Source of the DNA: Porphyromonas canoris
Lineage (GTDB): Bacteria; Bacteroidota; Bacteroidia; Bacteroidales; Porphyromonadaceae
Reading direction: 5' to 3'
DNA: 64,000 bases
Assembly (NCBI RefSeq): GCF_000769115.1
Contig: NZ_JQZV01000003.1
Coordinates: 186,001 to 250,000, forward strand
Shown here piece by piece: positions 63,852 to 64,000 of this stretch (position 1 is the stretch's first letter; every line of letters starts with the position of its first letter). The translations under genes and the position numbers were made by a program. Under the pieces are notes generated by a model, which was not told where the DNA came from, ran no database searches, and saw nothing but the letters and a program-made list of their open reading frames with translations.

Positions 63852-64000
63852 TCAGAATGTATAGGATAGACCTGCCATAAGCCCGGTATATTCCGGAACA
63901 AATCTACATATACCTCCTACACACTGAGTGCCGGCTCTTGATCTTCCGTAGCTTGCTGTGAGTCGGAGACCATTATAAGTGAAAGAACAACCTGCCATAT
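63852..64000 (-). CDS. C-terminal end of a probable outer-membrane barrel protein (partial)
   Basis: A minus-strand frame enters from the right edge and stops at TGA 63852-63854. The 49 visible residues include LRLTASYGRSRAGTQ, CVGGICRFVPEYTG, and end GLMAGLSYTF, with a terminal phenylalanine as in outer-membrane beta-barrels. The CVGG-C pair and following strand resemble the ends of large Bacteroidota outer-membrane proteins (possibly the DUF6029 family; from memory, unverified). A terminator follows. The start and most of the gene lie outside the window. Confidence 0.65.
   Translation of the reverse strand, partial: MAGCSFTYNGLRLTASYGRSRAGTQCVGGICRFVPEYTGLMAGLSYTF

Noticed and set aside
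63614-63901. A 95-codon minus-strand frame near the right edge
   Set aside because: It overlaps the barrel C-terminus in a different frame and runs through a terminator. The barrel frame ending in a terminal phenylalanine is the better call.

Overview
The window reads as a chromosomal segment of a Bacteroidota species of the Porphyromonadaceae, most like Porphyromonas. The reasons are the many TAnnTTTG-type -7 promoter boxes, the HmuY/HmuR haem pair, the Porin_10, DUF4827, DUF3109, DUF3098, DUF4199 and DUF1573 families, a cytochrome b-FrdA-FrdB fumarate reductase, and tRNA genes without an encoded CCA. Most of it is compact housekeeping sequence; hand counts on two ordinary 60-base lines give 38-43% G+C. 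I see no phage, insertion sequence, CRISPR or integrase.

Layout. 0-10.6 kb: prmC-recX-comF, then a polyprenol-phosphate glycosyltransferase, a putative porin, a solute-binding-like protein, an RNA helicase and a DHH phosphoesterase, then a DUF4827 lipoprotein and glmM. 10.9-14.3 kb: mfd, on the minus strand. 14.5-23.6 kb: a CapA-like lipoprotein, rplY, DUF3109, pth, an S4-domain protein, tgt, an LptF/G permease, a PriA homologue, a low-molecular-weight phosphatase and tRNA-Leu. 23.7-31.1 kb: hemW, a small ferredoxin, a 2-oxoacid:ferredoxin oxidoreductase operon, a pabA/pabB/pabC cluster and the initiator tRNA. 31.3-39.4 kb: a TonB-dependent receptor, a superoxide dismutase with a lipoprotein leader, ribH, tRNA-Tyr, udk, hflX and a CCA-adding enzyme. 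39.5-46.9 kb: a tightly packed nine-gene minus-strand operon (ftsX, DUF3098, uppP, truB, queA, folK, ruvX, def, TPR protein). 47.1-51.9 kb: a G+C-rich stretch with an outer-membrane porin, apbE, a glycosyltransferase and DUF4199, split by an 0.8 kb A/T-rich array of 22-bp units. 52-56 kb: DUF1573 and fumarate reductase. 56.4-63 kb: an unknown gene, hmuY-hmuR, a collagen-like lipoprotein and an OmpA-family protein. The right edge holds the 3' end of a probable outer-membrane barrel gene.

The metabolic picture is an anaerobe that respires on fumarate, oxidises 2-oxoacids through ferredoxin, takes haem from its host through HmuY/HmuR and makes queuosine-modified tRNA (tgt plus queA).

The most unusual observations are: (1) five intergenic copies of a repeat family made of four or five 21-bp units around a TCAAGnCTTGA-like palindrome; (2) a roughly 38-unit array with a 22-bp period whose spacing persists where its sequence has diverged; (3) a full-length PriA that has lost every recognisable helicase ATPase motif but keeps its eight zinc cysteines; (4) a superoxide dismutase carrying a lipoprotein signal; (5) a collagen-like surface lipoprotein with three copies of a short flanking module.
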